DNA of 64,000 nucleotides from Halorubrum sp. Hd13 (GCF_002252755.1 NZ_NHOY01000094.1:1-64000), one strand, 5' to 3'; counted from the stretch's first letter, positions 35,420 to 44,558 are shown. Made by a program: numbers and translations. The notes: a model not told the origin generated them from the letters alone.

Positions 35420-35620
35420 TGCGAAGGTGGTCGGAGACGGCGCGGCCGCGGGTCGGCGCTCGAACGGCGTCACGTATCCGACAACTATCCGACCGATCCG
35501 TCGGATCGACGCCCGACCGGCGCCCCGGGCCGTCCGATCGACGGTTCTATCCCGGATTCGCCGTCGATCCGCTCGATCGAACCGGGAATTCGCCGACTGC
35601 GGTCGGCTTCGGTTCGGAAC

Positions 35621-35629
35621 GCTTATACG
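35621..35629 (+). promoter_or_regulatory. TATA box of the 73-residue protein gene
   Basis: GCTTATACG centred 26 bases before the ATG at 35651; predicts a leaderless transcript. Confidence 0.6.
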
Positions 35630-35650
35630 TACTGTGAACAATTGACAATC

Positions 35651-35872
35651 ATGTCACGGAGTTCCACTCCTTGGGACGACCCGGACCCCGATCACCGTCG
35701 GACCGCGCTGCCCGCGGACCCGACGCTCGACGCCGACGATTCGCCGGACATCATGGCGTCGATCGACTCGTCCGCGTCGCGATCGGAGCTGGTGATCGCG
35801 GACGTCTCGCGGGAGAACGCGTGGGTCTCGGTCGACGAGACCGACGCGACCGTCCTCGAGGAGTGGTGCTGA
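35651..35872 (+). CDS. Small conserved haloarchaeal protein, function unknown
   Basis: The 73-residue acidic protein ends with a compact domain DSPDIMASIDSSASRSELVIADV followed by a WVSVDETDATVLEEW-like tail. The second half reads like a single beta-sheet domain found in many haloarchaeal mini-proteins (DUF7556-like, from memory). There are no cysteines besides the last residue, no membrane segment and no signal. It has its own TATA box and is divergent from the CBS-glyS operon. Confidence 0.7.
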   Translation: MSRSSTPWDDPDPDHRRTALPADPTLDADDSPDIMASIDSSASRSELVIADVSRENAWVSVDETDATVLEEWC

Positions 35873-35973
35873 CTCGGTAGTCGATCGACGGTATCGACGG
35901 CCTTCCGGCCGTCCCGCGCCGCCCCGTTCACCAGCGACTCCCGGCCGCAGTCACGCGGATTCTCGGATATTTT

Positions 35974-36879
35974 TCACGCGGATTCCCGGAGCCCTTCGCC
36001 CAGTTCCCACGCGCGGATCAGCGACGCGATCGTCCGACACGTCGGCGCCGCGGCCCCGAAGCGGTCGGCGCGGTCGGCGACGGCGCCGTAGATCGCGTCG
36101 ACCTCGGTCCGACGCCCCGCGGCGACGTCCTCGTGCATCGACGAGCGGTTGGCCGCGGTTTCGTCGGCGACGCGCTCGACGGCGGTGACCGCCTCGTCCT
36201 CGCCGAGATCAACGCCGTCGGCGCGCGCGACGCGGGCCACCTCGCGGGCCGCCTCGCGCGCCACCTCGCCGCCCGGCCCGTCGAGCGTCGCGCCGTTGGT
36301 GAGGCGCGCGAGCGCGGAGGGGCCGTTTATCCCCGCGTTGACCGCGAGCTTCTCGTACCGGCGTCGGGGCATGTCCGCGGCGACCGTCGTCTCGATCCCG
36401 GCCTCGTCGAACGCGGCGCCGACGCGCTCCGCGAGGGGGTCCCGACCGCCGGCGAGCGAGCCGACGACGACCTCGCCGATCCCCGTACACGTCACCCGTC
36501 CGGGCTCGGCGAGCAGGGCGCCGTAGCTCGCGGTGCCGGCGAGCACGGTCGGGTCGAGCGCGGCGACGAGCCGATCCTCCGTGAGCCCGTTCTGCAGCGA
36601 GCAGACCGCGTCGTACTCGCCGGTCGCGAGCGCCCGCGCCGCCGCGTCGGTGTCGTACGCCTTCGTCGTGACCACGGCGAGATCGGCGGCGCGGTGCGTC
36701 CCGTCGGTGAGCGCCCGCGGACGGACGCGCTCGTCGATCTCCCCGTCGATCCGGAGCCCGTCCTCCCGGATCCGCCGCATGTGCGGGTCGCGTCCGACGA
36801 GGGTGACGTCGTGGCTCCGGGCCAACAGCCCGCCGATCAGGCTGCCGAGCGCGCCGGCGCCGTAGACGAGGACCTCCAT
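35974..36879 (-). CDS. panE: 2-dehydropantoate 2-reductase (ketopantoate reductase)
   Basis: This 301-residue enzyme reduces ketopantoate to pantoate with NADPH for coenzyme A synthesis. The Rossmann motif VYGAGALGSLIGG (4-16) opens the protein. LQNGL near residue 95 and the catalytic Lys in RYEKLAVNAGINGPSAL (about 175) are family marks; archaeal enzymes are known to be feedback-inhibited by CoA. I chose ATG at 36879 (MEVLVYGAG) rather than the one four codons upstream because PanE starts directly at this strand. Confidence 0.9.
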   Translation of the reverse strand: MEVLVYGAGALGSLIGGLLARSHDVTLVGRDPHMRRIREDGLRIDGEIDERVRPRALTDGTHRAADLAVVTTKAYDTDAAARALATGEYDAVCSLQNGLTEDRLVAALDPTVLAGTASYGALLAEPGRVTCTGIGEVVVGSLAGGRDPLAERVGAAFDEAGIETTVAADMPRRRYEKLAVNAGINGPSALARLTNGATLDGPGGEVAREAAREVARVARADGVDLGEDEAVTAVERVADETAANRSSMHEDVAAGRRTEVDAIYGAVADRADRFGAAAPTCRTIASLIRAWELGEGLRESA

Positions 36880-36969
36880 GTGGGGTCCCACGGGGCGCGA
36901 CTGAAAAGGCGTGGCGGTGGCGCGGGCCGCCGACCCGGGAACTCGCCGCTCGTCAGAACTCGCCGCCCG

Positions 36970-38268
36970 TCACCCTTTCAGCCCGCTCCCGGTCAGGGGG
37001 ACGACGACGTCGTCGTCGGCCGCGAGGGTCCCGCGCTCGCGGAGCGCCCGGAGCGCGGCCGGCGCGACGGCGCAGGTCGGCTCGGTGTAGAAGCCCGCCC
37101 GGTGGAGCCGGTCGAGCTCGCGCTCCGCCGCCGACTCCGTCACCGCGAGCGCGTCGCCGCCGGTCTCGGCGACGGCGTCGAGGATCTCCCCTTTCCGAAC
37201 CGGCTCCGCGATCTGGATCCCGTCGGCCGCCGCGTTGACGCGTCCGTCGGGGTGGGCGGCCTCCGGCCCGTGCAGCTCCCGGACGATCGGGGCGACGCCG
37301 GCCGCCTGCGCGCCGAACAGTCGCGGGACCGAGTCGATCCAGCCGGCGCGTTCGAGCCGCCGGAACCCCCGGTACGCGCCGAGGAACAGCGTGCCGTGGC
37401 CGAGCGGCGTGACGACCGCGTCCGGGGCCTCCCAGCCGCGCTGGGCGGCGATCTCGTAGGCGACCGTGGCCGTCCCCTCGAAGAAGGCCGGGTTCCAGGC
37501 GTGGCTGGCGTACCACGCGGCGGCGCCGGGACCTCCGCCACCTTCGCCCGCGTCGCCCTCGCCGTCCTCACTGCCCGCGTCGCCCTTGCCGCCTCCACCG
37601 AGCGCGGCGACGCAGGCGTCGGTCACGTCGCTCCGACCGCCCTCGACCCGGACCGGATCCGCCCCGGCGCGGCGGATCGCGCGGAGCTTCGACTCCTTGA
37701 CGTCGGCCGGCACGTACACCGCGGCGTCGATACCGGCCCGGGCCGCGTACGTCGCGATCGCCGCGCCGGCGTTGCCGGACGAGTCCTCGACGACGCGGTC
37801 GACGCCGAGCTCCCGGGCGCGCGTGAGCGTCGTCGTCGCGCCCCGGTCCTTGAACGATCCGGTGGGGAAGACGTACTCCAGCTTGAACTCGGCGTTCCAC
37901 TCCGCTCCGTCGGGCCCGGTGTCGCCCCGCGAACCGTCCGATTCGCCTCGCGGCCCGTCGGCGTCGACGAGCGGGGTCATCCCCTCGCCGAGCGTCACCC
38001 GGTCGGCGGGGTCGTCGCCGACGGCGAGGAACGCCGCGAACGCCCAGAGCCCGTCACCGGCTGGGAGGGACTCGCCCGCTTCGGCGTCCGGGGCCGGGCG
38101 ATCCGGGATCGGCGGGTCGGCGAAGTTCAGGGGGGCGCCGCACTCGCAACGCCACCGGTCGGCGACGGTCCGACCGCACTCGGGGCAGGCGAGTCGCTCG
38201 GGGGCGTCGTCTCCTCCCGGGCTCGCTTCCCCCGCGTCCGGTCCCGTCTGGTCGTCGTCGGTCCGCAT
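36970..38268 (-). CDS. thrC: Threonine synthase-like PLP enzyme
   Basis: The 432-residue protein has an N-terminal zinc ribbon (CPECGR and CECG, about 28-42) and a fold II PLP domain. The PLP lysine is in PTGSFKDRGATTTL near residue 138 and the substrate loop in EDSSGNAGAAIATYAARAG, with GHGTLFLG further on. It converts O-phosphohomoserine to threonine in the best-known members. A Gly/Glu/Asp-rich insert (GGGGKGDAGSEDGEGDAG) of about 28 residues interrupts the domain and is probably a surface loop. Its start overlaps the stop of the aspartoacylase-family gene (TGATG). A diaminobutyrate or cysteate enzyme cannot be excluded. Confidence 0.83.
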   Translation of the reverse strand: MRTDDDQTGPDAGEASPGGDDAPERLACPECGRTVADRWRCECGAPLNFADPPIPDRPAPDAEAGESLPAGDGLWAFAAFLAVGDDPADRVTLGEGMTPLVDADGPRGESDGSRGDTGPDGAEWNAEFKLEYVFPTGSFKDRGATTTLTRARELGVDRVVEDSSGNAGAAIATYAARAGIDAAVYVPADVKESKLRAIRRAGADPVRVEGGRSDVTDACVAALGGGGKGDAGSEDGEGDAGEGGGGPGAAAWYASHAWNPAFFEGTATVAYEIAAQRGWEAPDAVVTPLGHGTLFLGAYRGFRRLERAGWIDSVPRLFGAQAAGVAPIVRELHGPEAAHPDGRVNAAADGIQIAEPVRKGEILDAVAETGGDALAVTESAAERELDRLHRAGFYTEPTCAVAPAALRALRERGTLAADDDVVVPLTGSGLKG

Positions 38269-39224
38269 CAGTAGCGGTCGACGTTGGTGCCGACCGAGCA
38301 GACGTACTCGCCGGCGGCGACCTGCGGGAGCCGCCTGGTCCGCCAGAAGATCCCGTCGGCGTCGGCGGTCACGCGCCCTTTCAGCTCGCCGAAGGTGTCC
38401 GTCACTTCGAAGAGGGCGTCGCCGGCCTCGACGCGCTCGCCGAGGTCGCGCTCGAATCTGACGAGCCCGCCCGCGGGGGACCCGTACTGGTCGAACCCGC
38501 GCGCCCGGACCTGCCGTTCGACGTCGGCGCCGCCGTCGAGGAAGCCGTAGTGCCGGAGCACGTTGAACACCCCATCGACGCCGTATCGGATCGACTCCTC
38601 GTCCCAGCCGACGGCGCCGCCGAGCTCGGGGTCGATCGTCGGGATCCCGTGCTCCGGCCCGGCCCGCGCGAGCTGACCGTCCGGGCCCTTGATGTCGAGG
38701 ACGTGCCCGCAGCCGAACACCTTCGCGAGCTCCAGGCAGTCGCCGTGGAGGTGATGGCGAATTCCGCACCGCACCCGCGTCTCGTTTATCATCCGGCTGG
38801 TCGATCCCTGGTGGAGGTCTAAGATGAGGTCCGCGCGCTTCGCCGCCTGGAACGTCGCGTGGGCGATCCGCTCGCTCGTCGTCCCGTCCTCGTCGCCGGG
38901 GTACCCCCGGTTCATTTTCCGGTCGTCGATCGGGTTCCGATGCTCCGCGACCTGAAAGCCGAAGTAGTTGACGATGCCGACGACGAGGACCGCGCCGGAC
39001 AGCTCCGTCGGGTCGATCCGCGGGACGACGCGGTTGACGACCCCGAGCCCGTTGAGCTCGTCGCCGTCGCTGACCGCCTGCACGTACAGCGTCTCTCCGT
39101 CCGTCGCGCCGTTGATGACGGCGACCGGCAGCCGCACGGGGCTCCCGTCCCGCGTCTCCCCCACTTCGAGACGGCCCGTGTCCGTCTCGCCCGGCGGGGC
39201 GCGGGCCGTTCCAAGCGTGATCAT
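38268..39224 (-). CDS. Succinylglutamate desuccinylase/aspartoacylase family protein
   Basis: This 318-residue M14-type zinc amidohydrolase has the metal ligands in EHRNPIDDRKMNRGYPGD and in DLILDLHQG (His). A flexible-hinge C-terminal domain LFEVTDTFGELKGRVTADADG is typical of AstE/AspA-like enzymes. It would remove an acyl group from an N-acyl amino acid. ATG at 39224 (MITLGTARAPPG) fits the family N-terminus. It is translationally coupled to the threonine-synthase-like gene, so a linked amino-acid role is likely, but the substrate is unknown. Confidence 0.85.
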   Translation of the reverse strand: MITLGTARAPPGETDTGRLEVGETRDGSPVRLPVAVINGATDGETLYVQAVSDGDELNGLGVVNRVVPRIDPTELSGAVLVVGIVNYFGFQVAEHRNPIDDRKMNRGYPGDEDGTTSERIAHATFQAAKRADLILDLHQGSTSRMINETRVRCGIRHHLHGDCLELAKVFGCGHVLDIKGPDGQLARAGPEHGIPTIDPELGGAVGWDEESIRYGVDGVFNVLRHYGFLDGGADVERQVRARGFDQYGSPAGGLVRFERDLGERVEAGDALFEVTDTFGELKGRVTADADGIFWRTRRLPQVAAGEYVCSVGTNVDRY

Positions 39225-39426
39225 TACGCGAATGTGGGTCGGGCGCCCCTTTATCCGTTCGGTCCACGGCGATTCACCGACACAAGCTTTATCGCCGTCT
39301 CGGTCAACAAACCGGTACCGAGCGCCGCGTTCGCCGGGCGCCCGGGACCGGCACGCGCTCCGTCGCGCCGGACCCGCCCCCGGCGATCCGGCACCCCGGC
39401 CGGCGGTCGGGTGCGGTCCCACACAC
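39225..39426. promoter_or_regulatory. Divergent promoter region
   Basis: The 202-base gap separates divergent genes. GCTTTATCGC near 39289 and nearby AT bases are possible TATA sites for the CHAT gene, but at more than 100 bases they would imply a long leader. Nothing else is recognised. Confidence 0.35.
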
Positions 39427-41595
39427 ATGAGCATCGACATCGACCCGCTGTCTGCCGACGCCGGACTCACGGTCACGGACCACATCGAGAACACCCAGTT
39501 CGAGGTGTACACCGACCGGGCGGTCGACCCGGTCGCGACCCCCGAGCAGGCGCACTACTTCCCGGTCGACGCCAGCGTCACCGTCGAGACCGCGTCGGTC
39601 GAGATCCCCCGGGTCACCATCGTCGAGACGCGCGCCGGCGACGGGACCCTCCTCACTCGGGGCGACTCCTACGCGATGCCGTCGGACCAGTACCATGTCG
39701 GGATCGACCCCGCGCCGACCAAGTTCTACCTCGCCTTCGAGTCCGGCTTCTCGGTGTCGACGACGGACCGAACCACCCGGATCGACCTCGATGCCCCCGC
39801 CGAAGTCGCGCTCGGGTTCCGCTCGCTCCACCAGGTGCCCGCCGGGACGATCGAGACGCCGACCGACCCCGAGTCGCTGATGGACGCCGTGTCGCTGCTG
39901 GGCTCCGCGCTCCAGACGACGAGCCCGGAGCGGTCGTTCCCCACCCTCCGGGGGCACCCGCCGCTGATCGAGGCGGGCGACGAGCTCCGCGTCCCGGACC
40001 GGATCGAACCGCCCGACTCCGGGGTCCGGATCGTCGTGCCGCCGACCTACGAGCACCTCTACCCGATCGTCTCGCTGGCGTACTACCTCGCGGCCGACGT
40101 CGTCCCCGGGGACGCGCCCCGGATCGAGGGCGACGGTTGGAGCCACCCGCTGGAGCCGGACTTCGAGCGCCGGGCCGCCGAGGCGCTCCGGCAGTCGTTC
40201 CACTTCGACTGCCTCGCCCGCACCGAGGGGTTCTACCCGGTCGACCTCCACGAGCGCGAGACGACGGACCTGGACCTCGACTGGGGCCGCCTGTACGACC
40301 TGCCGCTCGCGGAGCGGCTGGGCGAGTACCTCGACGTACCGTTCCGGCGGGTCGAGCCCGAACTCCCGCAGTGGACGCTGACGACCGACGTGCGCCCCGA
40401 TCCCGAGAACGTCGAGATGCTCCCGTTCGTCGCCGGGGAGCTGTCGGTCGTCCGGTCTCCCGAGACGGTCACCCCGGTGACCGCGGGCGAGGGCGGCGGG
40501 GTCGGTCTCTTCCGCGCTCCGAGCGCCGACTCGGCTCCGCGCTCGACGCCGCTCGGTCCCGACGAGTTCGTCCGTGGCGGCGCCGGGACCGAGCCCGTCC
40601 GTGGCGGTGCCGGAACCGAACCCGTCCGTGGCGCCGACGCCGGCGTCTCCCGCGGCGCCGACGCCTCGACCGACCGCAGCGCGGTCCCCGCGGACGCCGA
40701 CTTCGTGCAGCCGGAACCGGTCGACACCGTCGAGCACGCGTGGGTCGGCGAGGGGGTCCCGCTCGACGCCAACAAGGCCACCCTCGACGCGTACTACCGC
40801 CGGCTGGAGGCCGGTCAGGTCGAGCAGTCGCGGATCTCCGTGCTCGTCGTCTGCAACGACGAGCAGATGCGCGAGGAGGGCGAGGTCGCGGACCTGTACG
40901 GTCTCCGCGACATGGTCCAGTTCGACATCGAGGTGCGCCACGACCTCACCCGCGCGGAGATGCGCGACGTCCTCGAGTCCGACGTCGACTTCCTCCACTA
41001 CGTCGGCCACGTCGACCACCGCGGGATGCAGTGTACCGACGAGTACCTCGACTTGACCGACGAGGACCTCGACGTCGGCATCAGCGCCTTCCTGCTCAAC
41101 GCCTGCCAGTCGTACCGGCAGGGCGAGGCGCTGGTCCACCGCGGTTCCCGCGGCGGCATCGTCACTCTCTCCGACGTGGCGAACTCCCCCGCGACGCAGC
41201 TCGGTCGCATCATCGCCCGGCTGATGAACGGCGGCTTCAATCTCCGGACCGCGCTGAACGTCGCGAAGCGCGAACTGATCACCGGCTACCAGTATATCGT
41301 CGTCGGCGACGGTGGGACGACGATCTGTCAGAGCCAGAGCGGGACGGCTGCAGTCGTCGAGGTGCACAACGGTGGGCCACCGTGGGACTTCTCGATCAAA
41401 ACGTACCCGAACGGCCCTTACGGCGTTGGAACGCTGACGACTCCGAACACCGGATCGGATACGGCTAACTACTACGTCCCGAGTAATATCGATCTGCAAA
41501 ATGTACGTGAGTCGGAACTCAAGACGTTTCTCAATCTTGAGGTGCTTCCGGTCTTTACCGAATCGGGACTCGTCTGGAGTGACGAATTCGACTGA
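39427..41595 (+). CDS. CHAT/caspase-like clan CD protease-like protein
   Basis: The 722-residue protein has an N-terminal beta-rich domain of about 390 residues, a low-complexity linker with two copies of RGGAGTEPV (about 380-400), and a C-terminal caspase-fold-like domain. A His-Cys pair fits clan CD: His528 in FLHYVGHVDH and Cys560 in LLNACQSY, followed by GIVTLSDV. CHAT proteases often act as executioners in anti-phage or cell-death circuits, or as processing enzymes. No partner kinase or NTPase is adjacent. From about 41290 the codon usage drops sharply in GC at the third position, so the last 90 codons have a different history. The start at 39427 (MSIDIDPLS) follows a long gap without other ATGs in frame close by. 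Confidence 0.75.
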   Translation: MSIDIDPLSADAGLTVTDHIENTQFEVYTDRAVDPVATPEQAHYFPVDASVTVETASVEIPRVTIVETRAGDGTLLTRGDSYAMPSDQYHVGIDPAPTKFYLAFESGFSVSTTDRTTRIDLDAPAEVALGFRSLHQVPAGTIETPTDPESLMDAVSLLGSALQTTSPERSFPTLRGHPPLIEAGDELRVPDRIEPPDSGVRIVVPPTYEHLYPIVSLAYYLAADVVPGDAPRIEGDGWSHPLEPDFERRAAEALRQSFHFDCLARTEGFYPVDLHERETTDLDLDWGRLYDLPLAERLGEYLDVPFRRVEPELPQWTLTTDVRPDPENVEMLPFVAGELSVVRSPETVTPVTAGEGGGVGLFRAPSADSAPRSTPLGPDEFVRGGAGTEPVRGGAGTEPVRGADAGVSRGADASTDRSAVPADADFVQPEPVDTVEHAWVGEGVPLDANKATLDAYYRRLEAGQVEQSRISVLVVCNDEQMREEGEVADLYGLRDMVQFDIEVRHDLTRAEMRDVLESDVDFLHYVGHVDHRGMQCTDEYLDLTDEDLDVGISAFLLNACQSYRQGEALVHRGSRGGIVTLSDVANSPATQLGRIIARLMNGGFNLRTALNVAKRELITGYQYIVVGDGGTTICQSQSGTAAVVEVHNGGPPWDFSIKTYPNGPYGVGTLTTPNTGSDTANYYVPSNIDLQNVRESELKTFLNLEVLPVFTESGLVWSDEFD

Positions 41596-41727
41596 TTACG
41601 GCCCGGCGGTCGACGAGAGGGCGCCCGCCGCCGCGGGCGCCGCCTGCGTCAGCAGGAGGAGCGCGGTGAACAGGACGCCGGCCATCTTCGGGTGCTCTGC
41701 CACGTATTCTGCAACACTTTCGTGCAT
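41596..41727 (-). CDS. Single-pass mini membrane protein (DUF7503-like)
   Basis: The 43-residue protein reads MHESVAEYVAEHPKMAGV then a membrane helix VLFTALLLLTQAAPAAAG. It recalls the short haloarchaeal DUF7503 proteins, whose function is unknown. Its TAA at 41596-41598 begins one base after the CHAT stop, so the two genes abut tail to tail. Upstream on the minus strand is AT-rich sequence with candidate TATA boxes (ATTTAATTACATGCG). Confidence 0.7.
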   Translation of the reverse strand: MHESVAEYVAEHPKMAGVLFTALLLLTQAAPAAAGALSSTAGP

Positions 41728-41905
41728 ATTACACAAGATATCGCATGTAATTAAATCACACATTATTGTGCGCCAACCATTTTCTGATATTTGAATACTC
41801 AAGAGTTATAAACAAACTCGGCAACGATCGAGCCGATCGGCGCCGCACCGCCTCGCTCGGCCGTATCATCGGTGTATTAAAGGGCGTTTCGGCGCAGTTA
41901 TCAGC
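41728..41905. promoter_or_regulatory. AT-rich divergent gap
   Basis: This gap has a much lower GC content than the rest of the window (runs such as GTAATTAAATCACACATTAT). It contains GAGTTATAAACAA near 41803-41815 and GGTGTATTAAAGG near 41870-41882. The second lies about 25-35 bases before the MFS ATG at 41906 and is its likely TATA box. No gene is seen; together with the odd CHAT tail it marks a recombination boundary. Confidence 0.55.
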
Positions 41906-43252
41906 ATGGGAAAGGCGGACGACGTCGACCTCCTCGACCCGTTCCGTCAGTTCCTCTCGCTGCGGCGGGACGTGCTCGTCCTGTCGCTCGCGATGTTCGC
42001 GTTCAGCCTCGGCTTCCAGATGACGAACCGGTACGTCCCCGAGTACATGTCCGCGTTGGGGGCGAGCGCGTTCGTCATCGGGCTGTTCGGGACCGTCGGA
42101 AACGTCATCGGCGCGGTGTACCCGTACCCGGGCGGGCGGCTCTCGGACCGGATCGGGTCGCGGCTCGCGCTCACGCTGTTCGGACTGTTATCGAGCCTCG
42201 GGTTCGGCGTGTGGCTCGTCGCGCCGACCCTCGGGACCGTGCGGTTCGCGGGCGTCGTCTTCGAGCCGTGGATCTGGATCTTCGTCGGGCTATTCTTAGC
42301 GCAGGCGTGGAAGTCGTTCGGGCTCGGCGCGACGTTCGCGATCGTCAAGCAGTCGGTGCCGCCGGAGCGGCTGGCGCGCGGGTTCGCGAGCACCGAGGTG
42401 TTCCGCCGGACCGCGTTCCTGATCGGCCCGCTGATCGCGGCGGGGATCATCCAGTACGCGGCCGACTTCACCGTGAGCTTCCAGTACGTGCTCGCGGTGG
42501 CGCTCCTGTTCGGCGTTGTCGCCACCGCGCTCCAACACACGCTCTACGACGCGAGCGAGGACACGCTCGGCAAGGAGTTCGAGGGGGTAAGCGAGGTGGT
42601 CGAGGACCTCCGGAGCCTCCCGCCCGAACTCCGCCCGCTGCTCGTCGGCGACACGCTCGTGCGGTTCGCGAACGGAATGGTGTACGTGTTCTTCGTCATC
42701 GTGATCACGCAGTTCCTCGAGGTCGGCCTCGACGTCGGCCCCCTCTCCCTGTCGCCCGCGGCCTTCTTCGGCGTGCTGCTGGCGATCGAGATGTCGGTCG
42801 CGCTCGTCTCTATGCCGCCCGCGGCGCGCGCCGCGGAGCGGGTGGGGCTCAAGCCGGTCGTCGCGCTCGGCTTCCTCGTGTACGCGGTCTTCCCGGTGCT
42901 CCTCATCAACGTCCCCGCCGACGCGCCCCTGACCGCGCCGCTCGTCGTCGCGCTGTTCGCGTTCTCCGGCCTCCGGTTCGCCGGGCTCCCCGCGCACAAG
43001 GCGCTGATCGTCGGCCCCGCAGAGCGCGACACCGGCGGTCGCGTCTCGGGGTCGTACTACCTCCTCCGCAACGCGGTCGTCATCCCGAGCGCGGCGCTCG
43101 GCGGCCTGATCTACGGCGGGTTCTCGGTGCCGGGAACCGGGCTCTCCGTCGCGGGGGATCCCGTCGTCGCGTTCGGGCTCGCGAGCGCGATCGGGCTCGT
43201 CGGCGTGGCCTACTTCGCGCTGTTCGGCGAGGAGTACGACGCGTACGCCTGA
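41906..43252 (+). CDS. Major facilitator superfamily transporter
   Basis: The 448-residue membrane protein has about twelve helices in two halves. The loop 2-3 signature reads GGRLSDRIGSRLAL (about 75-88), standard for MFS. It is close to the drug/sugar-exporter branch, but nothing shows the substrate. A cytoplasmic loop of about 30 residues separates the halves (EDTLGKEFEGVSEVVEDL). It follows the AT-rich gap and is transcribed alone. Confidence 0.9.
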   Translation: MGKADDVDLLDPFRQFLSLRRDVLVLSLAMFAFSLGFQMTNRYVPEYMSALGASAFVIGLFGTVGNVIGAVYPYPGGRLSDRIGSRLALTLFGLLSSLGFGVWLVAPTLGTVRFAGVVFEPWIWIFVGLFLAQAWKSFGLGATFAIVKQSVPPERLARGFASTEVFRRTAFLIGPLIAAGIIQYAADFTVSFQYVLAVALLFGVVATALQHTLYDASEDTLGKEFEGVSEVVEDLRSLPPELRPLLVGDTLVRFANGMVYVFFVIVITQFLEVGLDVGPLSLSPAAFFGVLLAIEMSVALVSMPPAARAAERVGLKPVVALGFLVYAVFPVLLINVPADAPLTAPLVVALFAFSGLRFAGLPAHKALIVGPAERDTGGRVSGSYYLLRNAVVIPSAALGGLIYGGFSVPGTGLSVAGDPVVAFGLASAIGLVGVAYFALFGEEYDAYA

Positions 43253-43330
43253 CCGTCGGCGGAGCGGTGGTTCGAGACGGCGCGCCCCGGTCGCCCCGCC
43301 GTTTTTCACCTCCCGCGACCGAGAGCGGGT

Positions 43331-43579
43331 ATGACGGACACCGCCGCCGCGATACGGGAGGCGTTCGAGCACACCGACTACGACCTCGGCGACGTCGCGG
43401 TCAACCGGCAGCAGGTGCGAGTCCCGGTGCTCCAAGAGGGGGCCGACCCCGACGCGCTCCGCGCGGTGATCGAGGAGGCGCTCGGCGCGGACGCGGTCGT
43501 CGGCGTCACCGTGAGCACGGAGACGATCGACGGCGAGGACACCATCGGGACGGTGGTCTCGTTCCAGCACCGGCCGTGA
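43331..43579 (+). CDS. Small acidic haloarchaeal protein, function unknown
   Basis: This 82-residue protein (MTDTAAAIREAFEHTDYDLG start) has a beta-alpha-beta look: VRVPVLQEG, a helix ALRAVIEEAL and two strands VVGVTVSTETI and TIGTVVSFQH. It has no cysteine, membrane segment or signal. TTTTTCAC about 27 bases before the ATG supports a leaderless start. I do not recognise it; the fold might be a ferredoxin-like subunit. Confidence 0.72.
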   Translation: MTDTAAAIREAFEHTDYDLGDVAVNRQQVRVPVLQEGADPDALRAVIEEALGADAVVGVTVSTETIDGEDTIGTVVSFQHRP

Positions 43580-43624
43580 CGCGGTACGATTAAGCGTGCG
43601 GTACCCGTAGCCACCGCGTATACG

Positions 43625-44422
43625 ATGACGGCCGACCACGGACACGACGGCGCACAGTACCTCGCCGGGTCGCCGGTCCGTGTCGCGGTCCTCCGGACGC
43701 TCCGGCGGGAGCCGCGTCGCCCGGCCGCGCTGACGGACGCGGTCGACGCGACCCGGACGACGGTCCAGCGGATCCTCGGGGGATTCCGCGAGCGCGACTG
43801 GGTCGTCAAACGCGACGCGACCTACCGCGTGACGCCGACGGGGGAGCGCGTCCACGACGCGTACGAGGCCCTGTTGGACGAGGTTGAGCTCGCCGACCGG
43901 TACGGGGGGTTCGCCGCCGACCTCGAACGCGTGGGCGCCGAGTTCCCTCCGGAAGCGCTCGACGCCGGCGAACTGACCGTCGCGACGGACGGGAACCCGC
44001 TCGCCGCGGTCGACCGGATCACCGAGCTCCTCCGCGAGGGCTGCGGCGCCGAGATCCGCGCGGTCTCGCCGATCGTTATCCAGCAGTTCAACCGGGCGGC
44101 CGCGACCGCGCTCGACGCCGGCGCGGAGGTCGAGCTCGTCATCGACCGCGACGTCGTCGAGGCGTCGATCGCCGACTTCGGGCCGGCGACCGACCGAGCG
44201 CTCGACGACGACGACGCGACGGTCTACGTCTCGCCGGAGCCGATCGAGTACGGCGTGTTCAGGTGCGACGACGTCGCCTGCGTGACGGCGTACGACCGCC
44301 GGAACAACCCCCGATGCGTGCTGGAGTCCACGGACCCGGCGGTGGTCGAGTGGGTCGACGACCGGTTCGAGTCGTTCGTCGCCGACGCCAGCCGGCTGTC
44401 AGCCGTCGTCGAGAACGCCTGA
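43625..44422 (+). CDS. Winged-helix transcriptional regulator with FilR1-like domain
   Basis: The 265-residue protein has an N-terminal winged helix (about 15-85) with recognition region TRTTVQRILGGFRERDWV and a C-terminal effector domain similar to the middle domain of FilR1 (PhoU-like or phospholipase-D-like, about 105-260) with CGAEIRAVSPIVIQQF and YDRRNNPRCVLEST. Haloarchaea have many of these one-component regulators of unknown ligand. GCGTATACG just upstream of the ATG may be a TATA element but is too close, so the promoter is uncertain. Confidence 0.85.
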   Translation: MTADHGHDGAQYLAGSPVRVAVLRTLRREPRRPAALTDAVDATRTTVQRILGGFRERDWVVKRDATYRVTPTGERVHDAYEALLDEVELADRYGGFAADLERVGAEFPPEALDAGELTVATDGNPLAAVDRITELLREGCGAEIRAVSPIVIQQFNRAAATALDAGAEVELVIDRDVVEASIADFGPATDRALDDDDATVYVSPEPIEYGVFRCDDVACVTAYDRRNNPRCVLESTDPAVVEWVDDRFESFVADASRLSAVVENA

Positions 44423-44432
44423 TCTGAGGCGA

Positions 44433-44558
44433 TTACGCCTCGGTGTCGCCGTCGGAGTCCCCCGGGGACTCGCGGTCGTCGTCGCGGCGGTCGGGATCGA
44501 AGTTGGCGGGGACGACCGTCGGGTGGTCGATGCCGACGGACGGGGTGCTCGCGCTCAT
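44433..44558 (-). CDS. Putative 41-residue mini-protein
   Basis: The reading frame begins MSASTPSVGIDHPTVVPANF and ends in an Asp/Arg/Ser-rich acidic tail. The third codon positions are G/C throughout, as in real genes of this genome, and the frame starts close behind an AT-rich TATTTTTAG-like box on the minus strand. It could be a short secreted or intracellular mini-protein or nothing. I do not recognise the family. Confidence 0.5.
   Translation of the reverse strand: MSASTPSVGIDHPTVVPANFDPDRRDDDRESPGDSDGDTEA

Noticed and set aside
41728-41905. AT-rich gap as a replication origin
   Set aside because: There is no orc1/cdc6 gene nearby and no repeated origin-recognition motif; promoters for the flanking genes explain the composition.
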